Source: Streptomyces xanthochromogenes (GTDB taxonomy: Bacteria > Actinomycetota > Actinomycetes > Streptomycetales > Streptomycetaceae). From it: a stretch of 64,000 nucleotides of DNA. The position numbers and the translations under genes were made by a program. The DNA lies in assembly GCF_014650455.1 (NCBI RefSeq), contig NZ_BMUZ01000016.1:62001-126000 (forward strand), in the 5' to 3' direction. This document shows, in pieces, positions 14,691 to 23,500 of the stretch. Below the pieces are notes generated by a model. The model saw nothing but the letters and a program-made list of their open reading frames with translations, searched no databases and had not been told where the DNA came from. The stretch's first letter is position 1, and each line of letters opens with the position of its first letter.

Positions 14691-17219
14691 ATGGAGACGG
14701 AAACGCTTCGCGACATCCTGTTCCCGGGCTTGAACCTCGTAGTGCGCCAGGCCACGGTCGTAGACGCCAACCTGATGATCGACGCGGCAGGCTGCGGACC
14801 GCCGGGGCCGTGTCCTGGGTGTCAGTGCCCTGGCGCACGCGTTCACAGCCGGTACTGGCGCCACATCGCCGAGATGCCTGTTGGGGGCCGTCAGATGACC
14901 GTTCGTCTCCGCGTGCGTCGCTTCTTCTGTGATCAGAGCCAGTGTCGACGCCAGACGTACGCGGAGCAGGTGCCGGGCCTGACTGAGCCCCGGCTTCGTA
15001 CCTCGACGGCGGCCCGGTCGGCGATGCGAGCAGTCGCCGCGGAGCTCGGTGGCCGGCCGGGCCAACGCCTATGCACGCGACTGCGCATGCATGGTCGGCG
15101 GACTGCCCTCCTGCAGCAGTTGGCCGCTCAGCCTGTGCCGGCACAGGCCCCAAGGATCCTCGGCATCGACGAATTCGCGTTCCGCAAGGGCCGGACCTAC
15201 GGCACCGTCCTCGTGGATGTCGAGTCGTCCAAGCCTGTAGACGTGCTGCCGGATCGAGAAACGGGGACGGTCGCTGCCTGGCTCCTGGAGCATCCTGGTG
15301 CCGAGATCATCTGCCGAGACCGCCTGATGGCCTTCACCAAGGCCATCAGGAAGGCCTCCCCGGACGTCCTGGAGGTGGCAGATCGCTGGCACCTCCTCCA
15401 AAACCTCTCGACGGCCGTGGAGAAGACCTGCCGTCGACACCGGGAGTGTCTACGGCGATCAGCCGGACCCGAAGCCAACCCACCGTTGGCCACGCCGGAT
15501 ACCCCGCTCCTACAGCGGGTTCGACGACGCCACGCGGAGGTCAACGAGCTGGCTGACGCCGGCCTGTCGTTCAGCGCCATTGGCCGCCGTCTGCAGCTGG
15601 ACCGCAAGACGATCCGCCGCTACCGGAACCAGGATCTGGCAGGGCTTCTCGCTTCGGCTCAGGATCGAGGGCACGGGGTCCTGGAGCCGTTCATGGAGCA
15701 CGTACAGCACCGGTTCCATGCGGGCTGCACCAACTCGATGCAGCTCTATCGCGAGGTACTCGCCCTCGGCTACACCGGCGGCTACCACGTTGTGCACCGC
15801 TACGTGGTGACCATCCGGAACGGCGTCGCGGTTCCTGCCCGCTCGGCGACTCCCCGCCCTCGCGACATCACCTCATGGATCATGCGCCCCCAGGAGTCAC
15901 TCAACACCTCCGACGCTGCCCAGCTCGACGCCGTGCGAAGTGCCTGCCCGGAGATCGCCCTGGCCTGTGACCTAGCGCGGGACTTCACCGGAATGCTTCG
16001 CCAACGCCGCGGTCACCTGTTGCGGGACTGGATTCAGAAGGCCGAGCTGGGAGGCCCAGATGCCATCGGCGTCTTCGCCGACTCCATACGCCAGGATCTC
16101 CAAGCCGTCACTGCCGGCCTCACCCTGCCTTACAGCTCCGGCATCGTCGAAGGCCACGTCAACAGGATCAAAACGATCAAGCGACAGATGTACGGCAGAG
16201 CCTCATTCGCCCTACTCAGAGCCCGCATCCTCCTGCAGGCGCAGCCATCACGGAAGCGCGGTCAGAACCAACTCACCCGCTCATCCGCCATCCGACCCGT
16301 CTCACTGAACCTTGACCGTTTGCCATCGATCGAGCGACTCGGGGGCGCACTCTGTGGTCAGCGCCGACCGCGCCGTGCCTCCCGGATGGCGCGCATGTGT
16401 TGGGCGTCTCGCTGCTCAGCGTGCTGCCGAGACCGGGCTATCAGGGGGCCCATCACTGCCCACACTGCCGAGATGATCAGGCATCGGGCCACGAAGTCCC
16501 ACCCCCACGCCATGCCGCCCGCCCACGTCATGACAGCGCTCATGGCGACTCCAGTAGCTACCGCTGCACCGATTCGCTTCCACCACCGCCCCATATCCAG
16601 CGGCTACCCGCTCAGACACCGCAGGAGCGCCTGCGCGCAGACCAACTTCGATGGCAAACGGTCGCCGGAACACTCCTCCAGGCCCGCACCCGGGACCAGA
16701 TCGCCCGCTTCTTCAACGGCTGGCAGCTCCTCGACCCCGGACTCCAGCCCGTCTTGCGCTGGCGCCCCGACCCCGACGAGGCCCACAGCACCCTCACCGA
16801 CGCCGAAGCCGCGTGCTACGCCGGCGCGGCATGGAAGCCCTGACCCACAGGGCGCGCCAGGCCGTTGCCTACGCCCTGGGCATCAACCCGGTGGACCTGC
16901 ATGGAGCAGCAGCTCCTCGCAGATGCGGATCATCCGTGTCCTGAAGGTTCGCCATCGCCAAACCCAAGCGCCTCAGAGACATCAGCCAGCCCTCCACAGC
17001 CCCGACACCACGGAGACGATGGCGAGAGAACTGGAAGAGCGCTGTTTAAGACGGCAGTTAGGCCCTCCGGAAGCTGTCGTGGCCTTCCATCGGACCTTCA
17101 GCCAGAAAGCCGTTCCTCGCCACGATGGCAACCCAATCCCGGACCGGAGAGCGGCTCCGCCTGGTCTGGTGGGGCCGCCTCCCATGGGAGAGCCCTACTA
17201 CCGGAGTTCGACGGAGTAG
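14691..17219 (+). CDS. ISL3-family transposase whose frame runs on about 320 codons
   Basis: Residues 1 to about 525 form a full ISL3 transposase. There is an N-terminal zinc-finger-like part (CPGCQCPGARVHSRYW, FFCDQSQC), then DDE-type segments ILGIDEFAFRKG, EVADRWHLLQN and, near the end, YSSGIVEGHVNRIKTIKRQMYG. Family members usually stop soon after this block. Here the frame has no stop and continues through unrelated low-complexity sequence to 17219, overlapping a small gene on the other strand and a methyltransferase remnant in another frame. The IS therefore probably lost its right end or stop codon by truncation near 16260-16330. Function is uncertain because of the foreign tail. Confidence 0.8.
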   Translation: METETLRDILFPGLNLVVRQATVVDANLMIDAAGCGPPGPCPGCQCPGARVHSRYWRHIAEMPVGGRQMTVRLRVRRFFCDQSQCRRQTYAEQVPGLTEPRLRTSTAARSAMRAVAAELGGRPGQRLCTRLRMHGRRTALLQQLAAQPVPAQAPRILGIDEFAFRKGRTYGTVLVDVESSKPVDVLPDRETGTVAAWLLEHPGAEIICRDRLMAFTKAIRKASPDVLEVADRWHLLQNLSTAVEKTCRRHRECLRRSAGPEANPPLATPDTPLLQRVRRRHAEVNELADAGLSFSAIGRRLQLDRKTIRRYRNQDLAGLLASAQDRGHGVLEPFMEHVQHRFHAGCTNSMQLYREVLALGYTGGYHVVHRYVVTIRNGVAVPARSATPRPRDITSWIMRPQESLNTSDAAQLDAVRSACPEIALACDLARDFTGMLRQRRGHLLRDWIQKAELGGPDAIGVFADSIRQDLQAVTAGLTLPYSSGIVEGHVNRIKTIKRQMYGRASFALLRARILLQAQPSRKRGQNQLTRSSAIRPVSLNLDRLPSIERLGGALCGQRRPRRASRMARMCWASRCSACCRDRAIRGPITAHTAEMIRHRATKSHPHAMPPAHVMTALMATPVATAAPIRFHHRPISSGYPLRHRRSACAQTNFDGKRSPEHSSRPAPGTRSPASSTAGSSSTPDSSPSCAGAPTPTRPTAPSPTPKPRATPARHGSPDPQGAPGRCLRPGHQPGGPAWSSSSSQMRIIRVLKVRHRQTQAPQRHQPALHSPDTTETMARELEERCLRRQLGPPEAVVAFHRTFSQKAVPRHDGNPIPDRRAAPPGLVGPPPMGEPYYRSSTE
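16358..16594 (-). CDS. Small integral membrane protein (possible)
   Basis: This 78-aa frame has two hydrophobic segments (about residues 8-28 and 35-52: VATGVAMSAVMTWAGGMAWGW, LIISAVWAVMGPLIA) and a basic/polar C-terminal tail (HAEQRDAQHMRAIREARRG). Its composition is that of a real small membrane protein, unlike the overlapping tail of the transposase frame. No good ribosome site precedes the ATG. It may be intact or a fragment of neighbouring DNA joined to the IS. Confidence 0.45.
   Translation of the reverse strand: MGRWWKRIGAAVATGVAMSAVMTWAGGMAWGWDFVARCLIISAVWAVMGPLIARSRQHAEQRDAQHMRAIREARRGRR
16607..16843 (+). pseudogene. 3' remnant of a SAM-dependent methyltransferase (DUF574 type)
   Basis: The last 79 codons of this frame read as the end of an actinobacterial S-adenosylmethionine methyltransferase of the PF04672 type. 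The diagnostic end is the block RDQIARFFNGWQLLDPGLQPVLRWRPD followed by a short tail. Only the C-terminal part is left; the SAM-binding fold is absent. The sequence in front of it belongs to another frame, so the gene was cut, probably by the same event that truncated the ISL3 element. Confidence 0.6.
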
Positions 17220-17770
17220 GTGCTGCCGTCGAATTCCCAGCCGTCGGTGCCTTCCCCGATGTCCTCGACGATGACGTCGTCGATGAACTGGTCCTCGAAC
17301 GCGTCGTCGGTGAGCTCGCCGGCCGTCCAGAGGTCCTCGATCGTCGTCCAGTGGCCACGGCTTCCGTCGATCCGCAGGGGGGCCGCGTGTGGTGTTCCCC
17401 GGTTGCGGCGGTCGGTGCCGGTGGTGACGTAACCGCTGATCTCGTACTGTCCGTCCTTAACCTGACGCGGGATCGGGTCGGCGGGGACGACGGCGACGTT
17501 CTCGTAGGCGGTGTGGATGAGGTCGCGGTAGCCGCGGCGCACGTTGTACTCGGGATCCGACAGCCAGTTGACCAGGGTCTTGGCCGTCACCTCGAGCCCC
17601 GCCTCCTCCAGGGCCTGGTAGCCGCGGTGAGTTCCGGTGAGCTGGCTGAGCTGGGCGTGCCAGTGCTGGGCGCTGTAGGAGGACAGGCGGTGGCGTGGGG
17701 TGACGCGGGTGCGCAGGAGGTCGTTGAGGGCGGCGCCCAGGGACGGGCCGCGGCCGGTGGGGCCGGCCAT
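17198..17770 (-). CDS. Partner protein of the Tap/DnaB-like gene (possible terminal-protein analogue)
   Basis: This 190-aa protein starts in the stop of the 851-aa gene (TGATG overlap), so the two are made together. The N-terminal half is helical with a possible DNA-binding helix-turn-helix (GYQALEEAGLEVTAKTLVNWL, about residues 50-70). The second half is beta-rich (QYEISGYVTTGTDRRNRG, PLRIDGSRGHWTTIEDLW) and ends acidic. The order of helix-turn-helix then beta domain, the size and the coupling to a Tap-like gene parallel the tap-tpg pair of Streptomyces telomeres. No strong sequence match to Tpg was recalled. It could instead be a small regulator of the operon. Confidence 0.55.
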   Translation of the reverse strand: MAGPTGRGPSLGAALNDLLRTRVTPRHRLSSYSAQHWHAQLSQLTGTHRGYQALEEAGLEVTAKTLVNWLSDPEYNVRRGYRDLIHTAYENVAVVPADPIPRQVKDGQYEISGYVTTGTDRRNRGTPHAAPLRIDGSRGHWTTIEDLWTAGELTDDAFEDQFIDDVIVEDIGEGTDGWEFDGSTYSVELR

Positions 17771-20325
17771 CAGTCGTCACCTTCGGGGATCATCTGGCCG
17801 GGCTGGATGAACTTGGCCTTGACCTCGCCGAAGCCGGTCCCGATCCGGTAGGTGTCCGGTGCGGTGCCGGGGGGTGTCCAGAAGACGGCCGCGTCGACAT
17901 TGCGCAGGGCGATGAGCCGGTGGCCTTCCTGGACTGCTTTGAAGGCGACGGTCCAGTGGCGTACGGAGGCCTCGGCGACCATGCTCATGCGCCAGTCCGG
18001 CCGCCAGAACGGGGACTTCTGCTCCTGGCGTTTGGGCCACAGCAGGCGCAGCGCGATCGACAGGCGGGTCTTGTAGGCCTTGTAGGGTTCGCCGCCCGTC
18101 TGGATGAGGTCGGCGCGGGCGGTGCGGGCCGCTTCGTAGAACGGTTTGAACAGGGACTCATTGGCCTTGCCGGTCCAGGAGTCATGGATGGCCGGCATCG
18201 CGGGAAGGTGGCCGTCGCGTACGAGCCGGGCCAGTTGCTTGATGTGCGGGGTGGTCACCCACACGCGGCCCGCGTCGTCGGGCCGGTCGGTGATCCGGCC
18301 GAGCGGGTGCGGCATGTCCGTGCGGGACCATTGCGGGATGTCGATGAGGTAGATGCCGGCCCCGGCCCTGTCGAATTCCTCGAGGGGGCCGGTGTGCAGC
18401 AGTTTGTTCGGCGCCAGGGGAACGGCCGAACAGGCCGAGGGATAGCTGCCGTTGCGGTCGATCAGGCATAGCACACCGTCGCCGAACGTGTCCGGGACGT
18501 CGAGCTGGTCCCGCCGCACGCGCTTGCCGTTCGGCCGGTCGTAGGGGACGCGCGTGCTGGTGACGTCGGGATGGACCCAGCGTGGTTCACCGTCCATGTG
18601 CTCACTGATCAAAGGCCACGGCCCGCCCTCCCGCTCTTCACCGCGGATCACCTTGATCGGGTGCATCTTCGAGCGGCCCACCGCGTCCTTGAGAAGCTTC
18701 AACGCGGGGAACGGGGCGCCTTCCGGCTCATCCTGCTCATCTCCCGGCTGAAGCTCCACCTCCCCCTCCACCTCCACCTCCACCTCAGCCTCAGCGTCGG
18801 CTTCACGTTCAGACTCTGCTCGCGTGTTACCGGACACTGCGGGCCCGCCGGTCTCGGCGTGCTGGGCAGATGCGGGCCGGCCGGCGGCCATGGCGTAGGC
18901 GTGCAGGGCCGCGGCAAGACGCTGTCCCTCGGCAGTGTCCGGCAGCCGCGGCGATGTGGCGGCCGCCTCGGCCAGGGGCGCTGCGAGTTCGTCAAGGGCC
19001 GCCCGGTCGCCACTGGCCAGCGTGCTGCGCAGCGCGGCCAGTTCATGGGTGAGGGAAGCCGGCAGCCCCTGTCGGGCGCCGGATGTGTAGGGAAGGGCCG
19101 CTTCGGCCAGCTCCCGCTCCACGGCGCTGCCGCTCCCCCGCGCGGGCTCCTCACTACCCGCGCCGGCCGCGTGAGTGGCTGCGGGGGTGTCGAGGAAGCG
19201 GGCGTGCAGCAGGTCGGGAGTGAGACAGGCCGTGCCGATCACGCCGAAGTCGCGTTCAGCGATCGTCACCTGAACGATTCCGGGGTCGTCGGCGGGTGCG
19301 AGCGTCAGCAGGACATCGGCGTCCAGCAGCTTCAGCAGTGCGGGGTCGGCGCTGTCCACGATGGCGAGCACCGGGACCCGCAGCGCGCGGGCGAGGCCGG
19401 CCAGTGCCTGGGAGGCGTTGGGGAGGCGGTCACCGGAGAGCGGAAGCCGCGCGTTGTGGGCGGCCTGGAGCCGGTCGACCACGACCAGGGCCAGGTCCTC
19501 GACGTAAGGGGCGGTCTCCGCGATGGCTTCGGCCGTCAGTTCGCTGCCGTCATCGATCATCAGCGGCGCGTGGGCCAGCTCCCGGGCCACCTGCTGCTCG
19601 TCCGGGGTGAGGCGGCCCTGCTTCAGTCGCGGGTAGTCGCCGCCGGTCTCGGCGGAGATGATCCGGCGCATGATGTCGGCCTGGTTCGGGCCCGACGCCG
19701 CATACAGGACACGGCGGTTGTCGACGAGCGCCGTCCGCCGCGCGGTCGCCAGTCCCAGAAGACTTCCGCCGACGTTCGGGGCGGCCGCCACCAGTGTCAG
19801 GCGCCCGGACTGCAGACCACCCGTGGCCGCATCAAGGCCCGACAGCCCGAACGTGGGGCCCGTCTCCGGCCCGGCCGCGAGGACAGCACCAATGGCATCG
19901 CCCAGCGAGGCAAGCCGACGCGGCACACTTCTACGATCTTGATCATTGCTGCTGGTCACTGCACCTCCTGCGAGTACCGCACTAGGGGGCGCGGCGGTCT
20001 CGGATGACGGGGAACCCGACGTGGCGTCGGCGGGAAGCAGTACGGCAATAGGGGTACTGCTGCGCCTCAGCACCTGCGGCCGTCCCTGAGCTGCCAGCGT
20101 CACGAGCTCGCCGAAGTCCTTCTGAGCTGCACTCAGTGCGTGGGAGGGGAACGCATCCGCCTTCCGGGCCGCCGGAAGGCGGTCGAGTGGGGCGAGTACT
20201 ACGCGCTCTCCGTGCTTGTGGATCAGGGTGGTGAGCCCGTCCTTCTCGGCGCGTCTCACCAGAGCGAAGAGCTCCCTGCGAGCGTCGGTCGCGTTCATCA
20301 CAGCCGCATCGTGTGACTGGCTCAC
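17770..20325 (-). CDS. Multidomain DnaB-like/Tap-like replication-type protein
   Basis: The 851 residues fall into four parts. Residues about 8-100 hold two Phd/YefM-like antitoxin folds in tandem (NATDARRELFALVRRAEKDG; LSAAQKDFGELVTLAAQG). Residues about 128-390 match the DnaB C-terminal RecA-like core (GLSGLDAATGGLQSGRLTLVAAAP, then VVVDRLQAAH), but the P-loop lysine is gone (APNVGGSLLG). An acidic linker lies at about 505-545. The last 260 residues contain LCLIDRNGSYPSA (near 617), like motif A of family-B polymerases. They also contain FWRPDWRMSMVAEASVRHW and a final NVDAAVFW (near 810), the same order as in telomere-associated Tap proteins. The GTG start follows AGGGAG. No catalytic role can be proven from sequence. 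Confidence 0.6.
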   Translation of the reverse strand: MSQSHDAAVMNATDARRELFALVRRAEKDGLTTLIHKHGERVVLAPLDRLPAARKADAFPSHALSAAQKDFGELVTLAAQGRPQVLRRSSTPIAVLLPADATSGSPSSETAAPPSAVLAGGAVTSSNDQDRRSVPRRLASLGDAIGAVLAAGPETGPTFGLSGLDAATGGLQSGRLTLVAAAPNVGGSLLGLATARRTALVDNRRVLYAASGPNQADIMRRIISAETGGDYPRLKQGRLTPDEQQVARELAHAPLMIDDGSELTAEAIAETAPYVEDLALVVVDRLQAAHNARLPLSGDRLPNASQALAGLARALRVPVLAIVDSADPALLKLLDADVLLTLAPADDPGIVQVTIAERDFGVIGTACLTPDLLHARFLDTPAATHAAGAGSEEPARGSGSAVERELAEAALPYTSGARQGLPASLTHELAALRSTLASGDRAALDELAAPLAEAAATSPRLPDTAEGQRLAAALHAYAMAAGRPASAQHAETGGPAVSGNTRAESEREADAEAEVEVEVEGEVELQPGDEQDEPEGAPFPALKLLKDAVGRSKMHPIKVIRGEEREGGPWPLISEHMDGEPRWVHPDVTSTRVPYDRPNGKRVRRDQLDVPDTFGDGVLCLIDRNGSYPSACSAVPLAPNKLLHTGPLEEFDRAGAGIYLIDIPQWSRTDMPHPLGRITDRPDDAGRVWVTTPHIKQLARLVRDGHLPAMPAIHDSWTGKANESLFKPFYEAARTARADLIQTGGEPYKAYKTRLSIALRLLWPKRQEQKSPFWRPDWRMSMVAEASVRHWTVAFKAVQEGHRLIALRNVDAAVFWTPPGTAPDTYRIGTGFGEVKAKFIQPGQMIPEGDD

Positions 20326-20387
20326 CCAACTCCCTAAGTCCTCAACTACCCATCACCATAGCAATAGTCGACATACTCAGGTAGAAA

Positions 20388-20424
20388 GTCACTAACTTTT
20401 TTCGGAGATGTCACTAACTTTTTC
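20388..20424. repeat. Direct repeat with 22-bp period upstream of the Tap-like operon
   Basis: GTCACTAACTTTTT occurs twice (20388-20401 and 20410-20423), exactly two helical turns apart, 63-98 bp upstream of the GTG of the 851-aa gene, in an otherwise AT-richer promoter region. Such spacing suits an operator bound by a dimer, possibly the Phd-like domains of the product itself, or a short iteron. Confidence 0.6.
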
Positions 20425-20476
20425 TAGAACACTTGCTGGGGTGCACCGGACTGTGTGACAAGCGCACCCGCCGACG

Positions 20477-20518
20477 CGGCGGCCCCACACCGGAAGCAGA
20501 GTCCGGGTGGGGCCGCCG
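20477..20518 (-). terminator. Strong hairpin after the FG-GAP gene
   Basis: An inverted repeat of about 17 bp with one bulge (left arm CGGCGGCCCCACACCGGA, loop of about 7 nt) lies 16 bp beyond the stop of the large minus-strand gene. It is likely a bidirectional barrier between that gene and the Tap-like operon promoter. Confidence 0.7.
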
Positions 20519-20533
20519 AGTTTGCGAGGATGG

Positions 20534-23500
20534 CTAGTTGTAGGGCCTGAGGATCGTGTTGGCTGCGTAGCTCCAGTTGGCTGGGGTGTTGAAGGTGTAG
20601 CCGGGGGCAGCGCCGTTGAGGGTGCCGTCGGGCTTGGTGGTCCAGGTGAACATGCGGCTGGTGCCGTCGCTGTAGCCGTATATGGCGCCGACGTCGTCGC
20701 GGCCGTCGCCGTTGAAGTCACCGGTGGTGATCATCATGTGGTTGTGGTCCCAGTTGCCGGGGTCGGATTTCCAGGCCTGGGTGGGGGTGTTGAACTTGCC
20801 GTCGCGGGTGCTGGTGGCGACCAGGGTGTGCATGGCGTCGCTGCCGTCGGAGTAGTCGTACCAGGTGATGATGTCGTCGATGCCGTCGCCGTTGAAATCG
20901 CCGGCCTGGAGGTAGGTGCGGCTCCAGTCGCCCCAGGAGGTGATGGTGCTGCCCCATGAGGTGAGGTCCGGCTGGAAGGCTCCGGTGGGGCCGGCGAGGA
21001 AGGTGTGCATCTTCAGGGTGCCGTCACCGTAGCCGTAGAGGGCGGCGATGTCGTCGCGGCCGTCGCCGTTGAAGTCGCCCGTGACGACCTTGCTCTGCTT
21101 CACGTCCCACCACCCGGCGGGGAGTGCGGTGCCTTCGAAGGGCGGGTTGAAGCCGCCACGGACGTCAGCGGTGAGGGTGAACAGGCGGTCGGATCCGTCG
21201 GCGTAGGAGTACCAGATGGCGAGGTCGTCGCGGCCGTCGCCGTTGAAGTCTCCCGACTGAAGGCTCATGCTCTCGGAGTACCAGCTGCCCTTGGCGGAGG
21301 TGTAGGAGACGACGGGGGCCTGGAAGCCGCCGTCCGGCTTGCCGAAGGCGGTGAACACCTTCATCAGGCCGCCGCCGTAGTCGTACGTCATCGCCGCGTC
21401 CCCGCGGCCGTCCCCGTTGTAGTCGCCGGTCGCGAACCGCATCTTGTTCACGTTCCAGCTGCCGATGCCCGAACTGTAGGAACCGAACGGGGCGTTGAAC
21501 GTGCCGTCCGAGTTGGTCAGGAACGACTGGAACGCGGCATGTCCGTCGCTGTAGGTGTACCAGGAAGCCATGTCGCTGCGCCCGTCGCCGTTGTAGTCGT
21601 GGCGGATCGCTGTGCCGCTGGACCACAGGGTCTGGCCCTTGGCGTTGTCGATGATGAGGTTGCCGCGGTCCTGGAGCATGGCGTAGCCGTCTGCCAGGTG
21701 TTCGGGTTTGCCGGTGGTGGCCTGGTTGGTGCTCCACAGTGAGGTGGAGTCGTCGCCGGCTTTGTTGACGGTGATGTTGCCGTCGCTCTGTACAAGTGCG
21801 GTGGCGCCGGGGTTTCCGCCGGTGTTGGCGGACCAGATGACCTTGTTGGCGTTGGAGGTGACGACGAGGTTGCCGTCGGCCTGCATGGTGAGCTTGGCCG
21901 AGTTGGAGATGACGGACTGGCCGGAGGTGAGGCGGGTGCCGGGGGTGATGCGGCGGCCGCCTACGGAGCCGTCGATGGTGAACGGCTGCCCGAAACCGGT
22001 GAGGTTGCCGCCGGTGGCCTGGCCGGGCCAGCCGGTCACGGTGTTGTCGGTCTTGCGGCCCCACAGGTCGGTGATGTCGTCGCCGTCGAAGTCTCCGGAG
22101 GAGCCGATGGTCGGGTAGTCGGCCTTCTTCAGGGTGAGTCCGGCGAGCTTGGTGCGGCGCGGCGCGGTGCCGAAAGTGGCGGCGTTCAACGCTCCGTTGG
22201 GATCGGCCTCACCGTAGCTGCGGTAGATGTCGCCGGTTTCGTTGTTGCGCATCAGTAGGTCAAGCAGGCCGTCGTGGTTGAGGTCGCCGGGGCCGATGAG
22301 GGTGAACTGGTCCCAGTCGGTGCCGCCGACGAGGACGGGGTGGCTGCGGCCGCGGGTGAGGTAGTCCGAGCGGTCGCCGTAGTAGGCCCATAGCTGCTTG
22401 CCCTGCTTGACCAGGATGTCGGGCTTGCTGTCGCCGTTGAAGTCACCAGTGAGGATCTGGTCGGCGTTGGACCAGTGGTCGTCGGTGATTCCCTTGCAGA
22501 GGCCACCAGTGGTGGGCTTGGGGCAGGTGACCTTGAGGTCGAAGGAGGTGTACCCGTCGCGGTTTATGACGCCGCGGCCGTTGTTGGGATAGACCCGCAG
22601 CAGGTTCTGCTGAGCCGTGTCGTTGTACTCGAGGGAGACCAGGTCGTTCTTGCCGTCCTGGCCCCAGTCGCCGCTGGTTGCGACCTGTTGGCCGGGGAAG
22701 GCGCCGCCGCCGTTGGCGGCGACGGAGAACTCCTTGTTGCCGTGCCCGGCGTAGGTCAGAAGCGTGCCGTTGGAGTCGACGCTCCAGATGTCCTTGAAAC
22801 CGTCGCCGTTGAGGTCACCGGCACCGTCGCGCAGACCGGTTCCGTCGGCGTAGTAGAGATAGCTGGCGGTGTCGGAGCGGTTGCCGGCCTTGTCCACGCT
22901 GTACGCGTAGACCATGTGCGGGCCCGTTACCGGAGGCCTGATCTCATCGGTGAAGGGGGCGCTGGGGTCGGACCGGTTGACCTGCGGGTCGTAGTCGGTC
23001 CACCAGTTGTAGGAGGCGACGTCGATGACGCCGTTGGGCCCGAAGGTGAAGTGGCCGTTGTCGTTGACATCGCCGTTGGGCTCGTCCGGCCAGCCCTGAT
23101 CCCCGTTGGGAAACACCGTGGAGGTGATGGCCGGCGGATGGCTGGGACGGTCACGGTCCGTGGTGAAAGTGCAGGTATCACTCCAGTCCGAGGTGGCATG
23201 ATCCTCGTCCGTGGTTTGCACCTTCCACGTGTAGACGCCGCTGGGGGTGGCAGTACCTGGCAGGACGAGGGTCGCAACGCGGTCGTTGAGGGCCGGGATG
23301 CTGGTGTCCACCACCGGCTGGGTGCTGCCGGACTTGAAGACCTGGAAGTGCGCAGTGAGGTTGCCGGAGTCCAGGTCCTTGACATGGGCATACACGCTGA
23401 TCGGGGTGTTCCCGATGACACCGCCCGCCCCGCAACTCGTCTGAGGGCTGGTGCCCAGCTTGTCGGGCTTCTCCGGCAGATGGTTGTACTGCACTTCCAG

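Noticed and set aside
18571..20007. 478-codon plus-strand open frame opposite the Tap/DnaB-like gene
   Set aside because: A shadow of the GC-rich minus-strand gene, with Gly/Arg-rich composition and no homology pattern.
20534..22900. Regular repeats that could look like a CRISPR array
   Set aside because: They are coding repeats of FG-GAP units about 60 residues apart with variable DNA; there are no short identical repeats with equal spacers and no cas genes.
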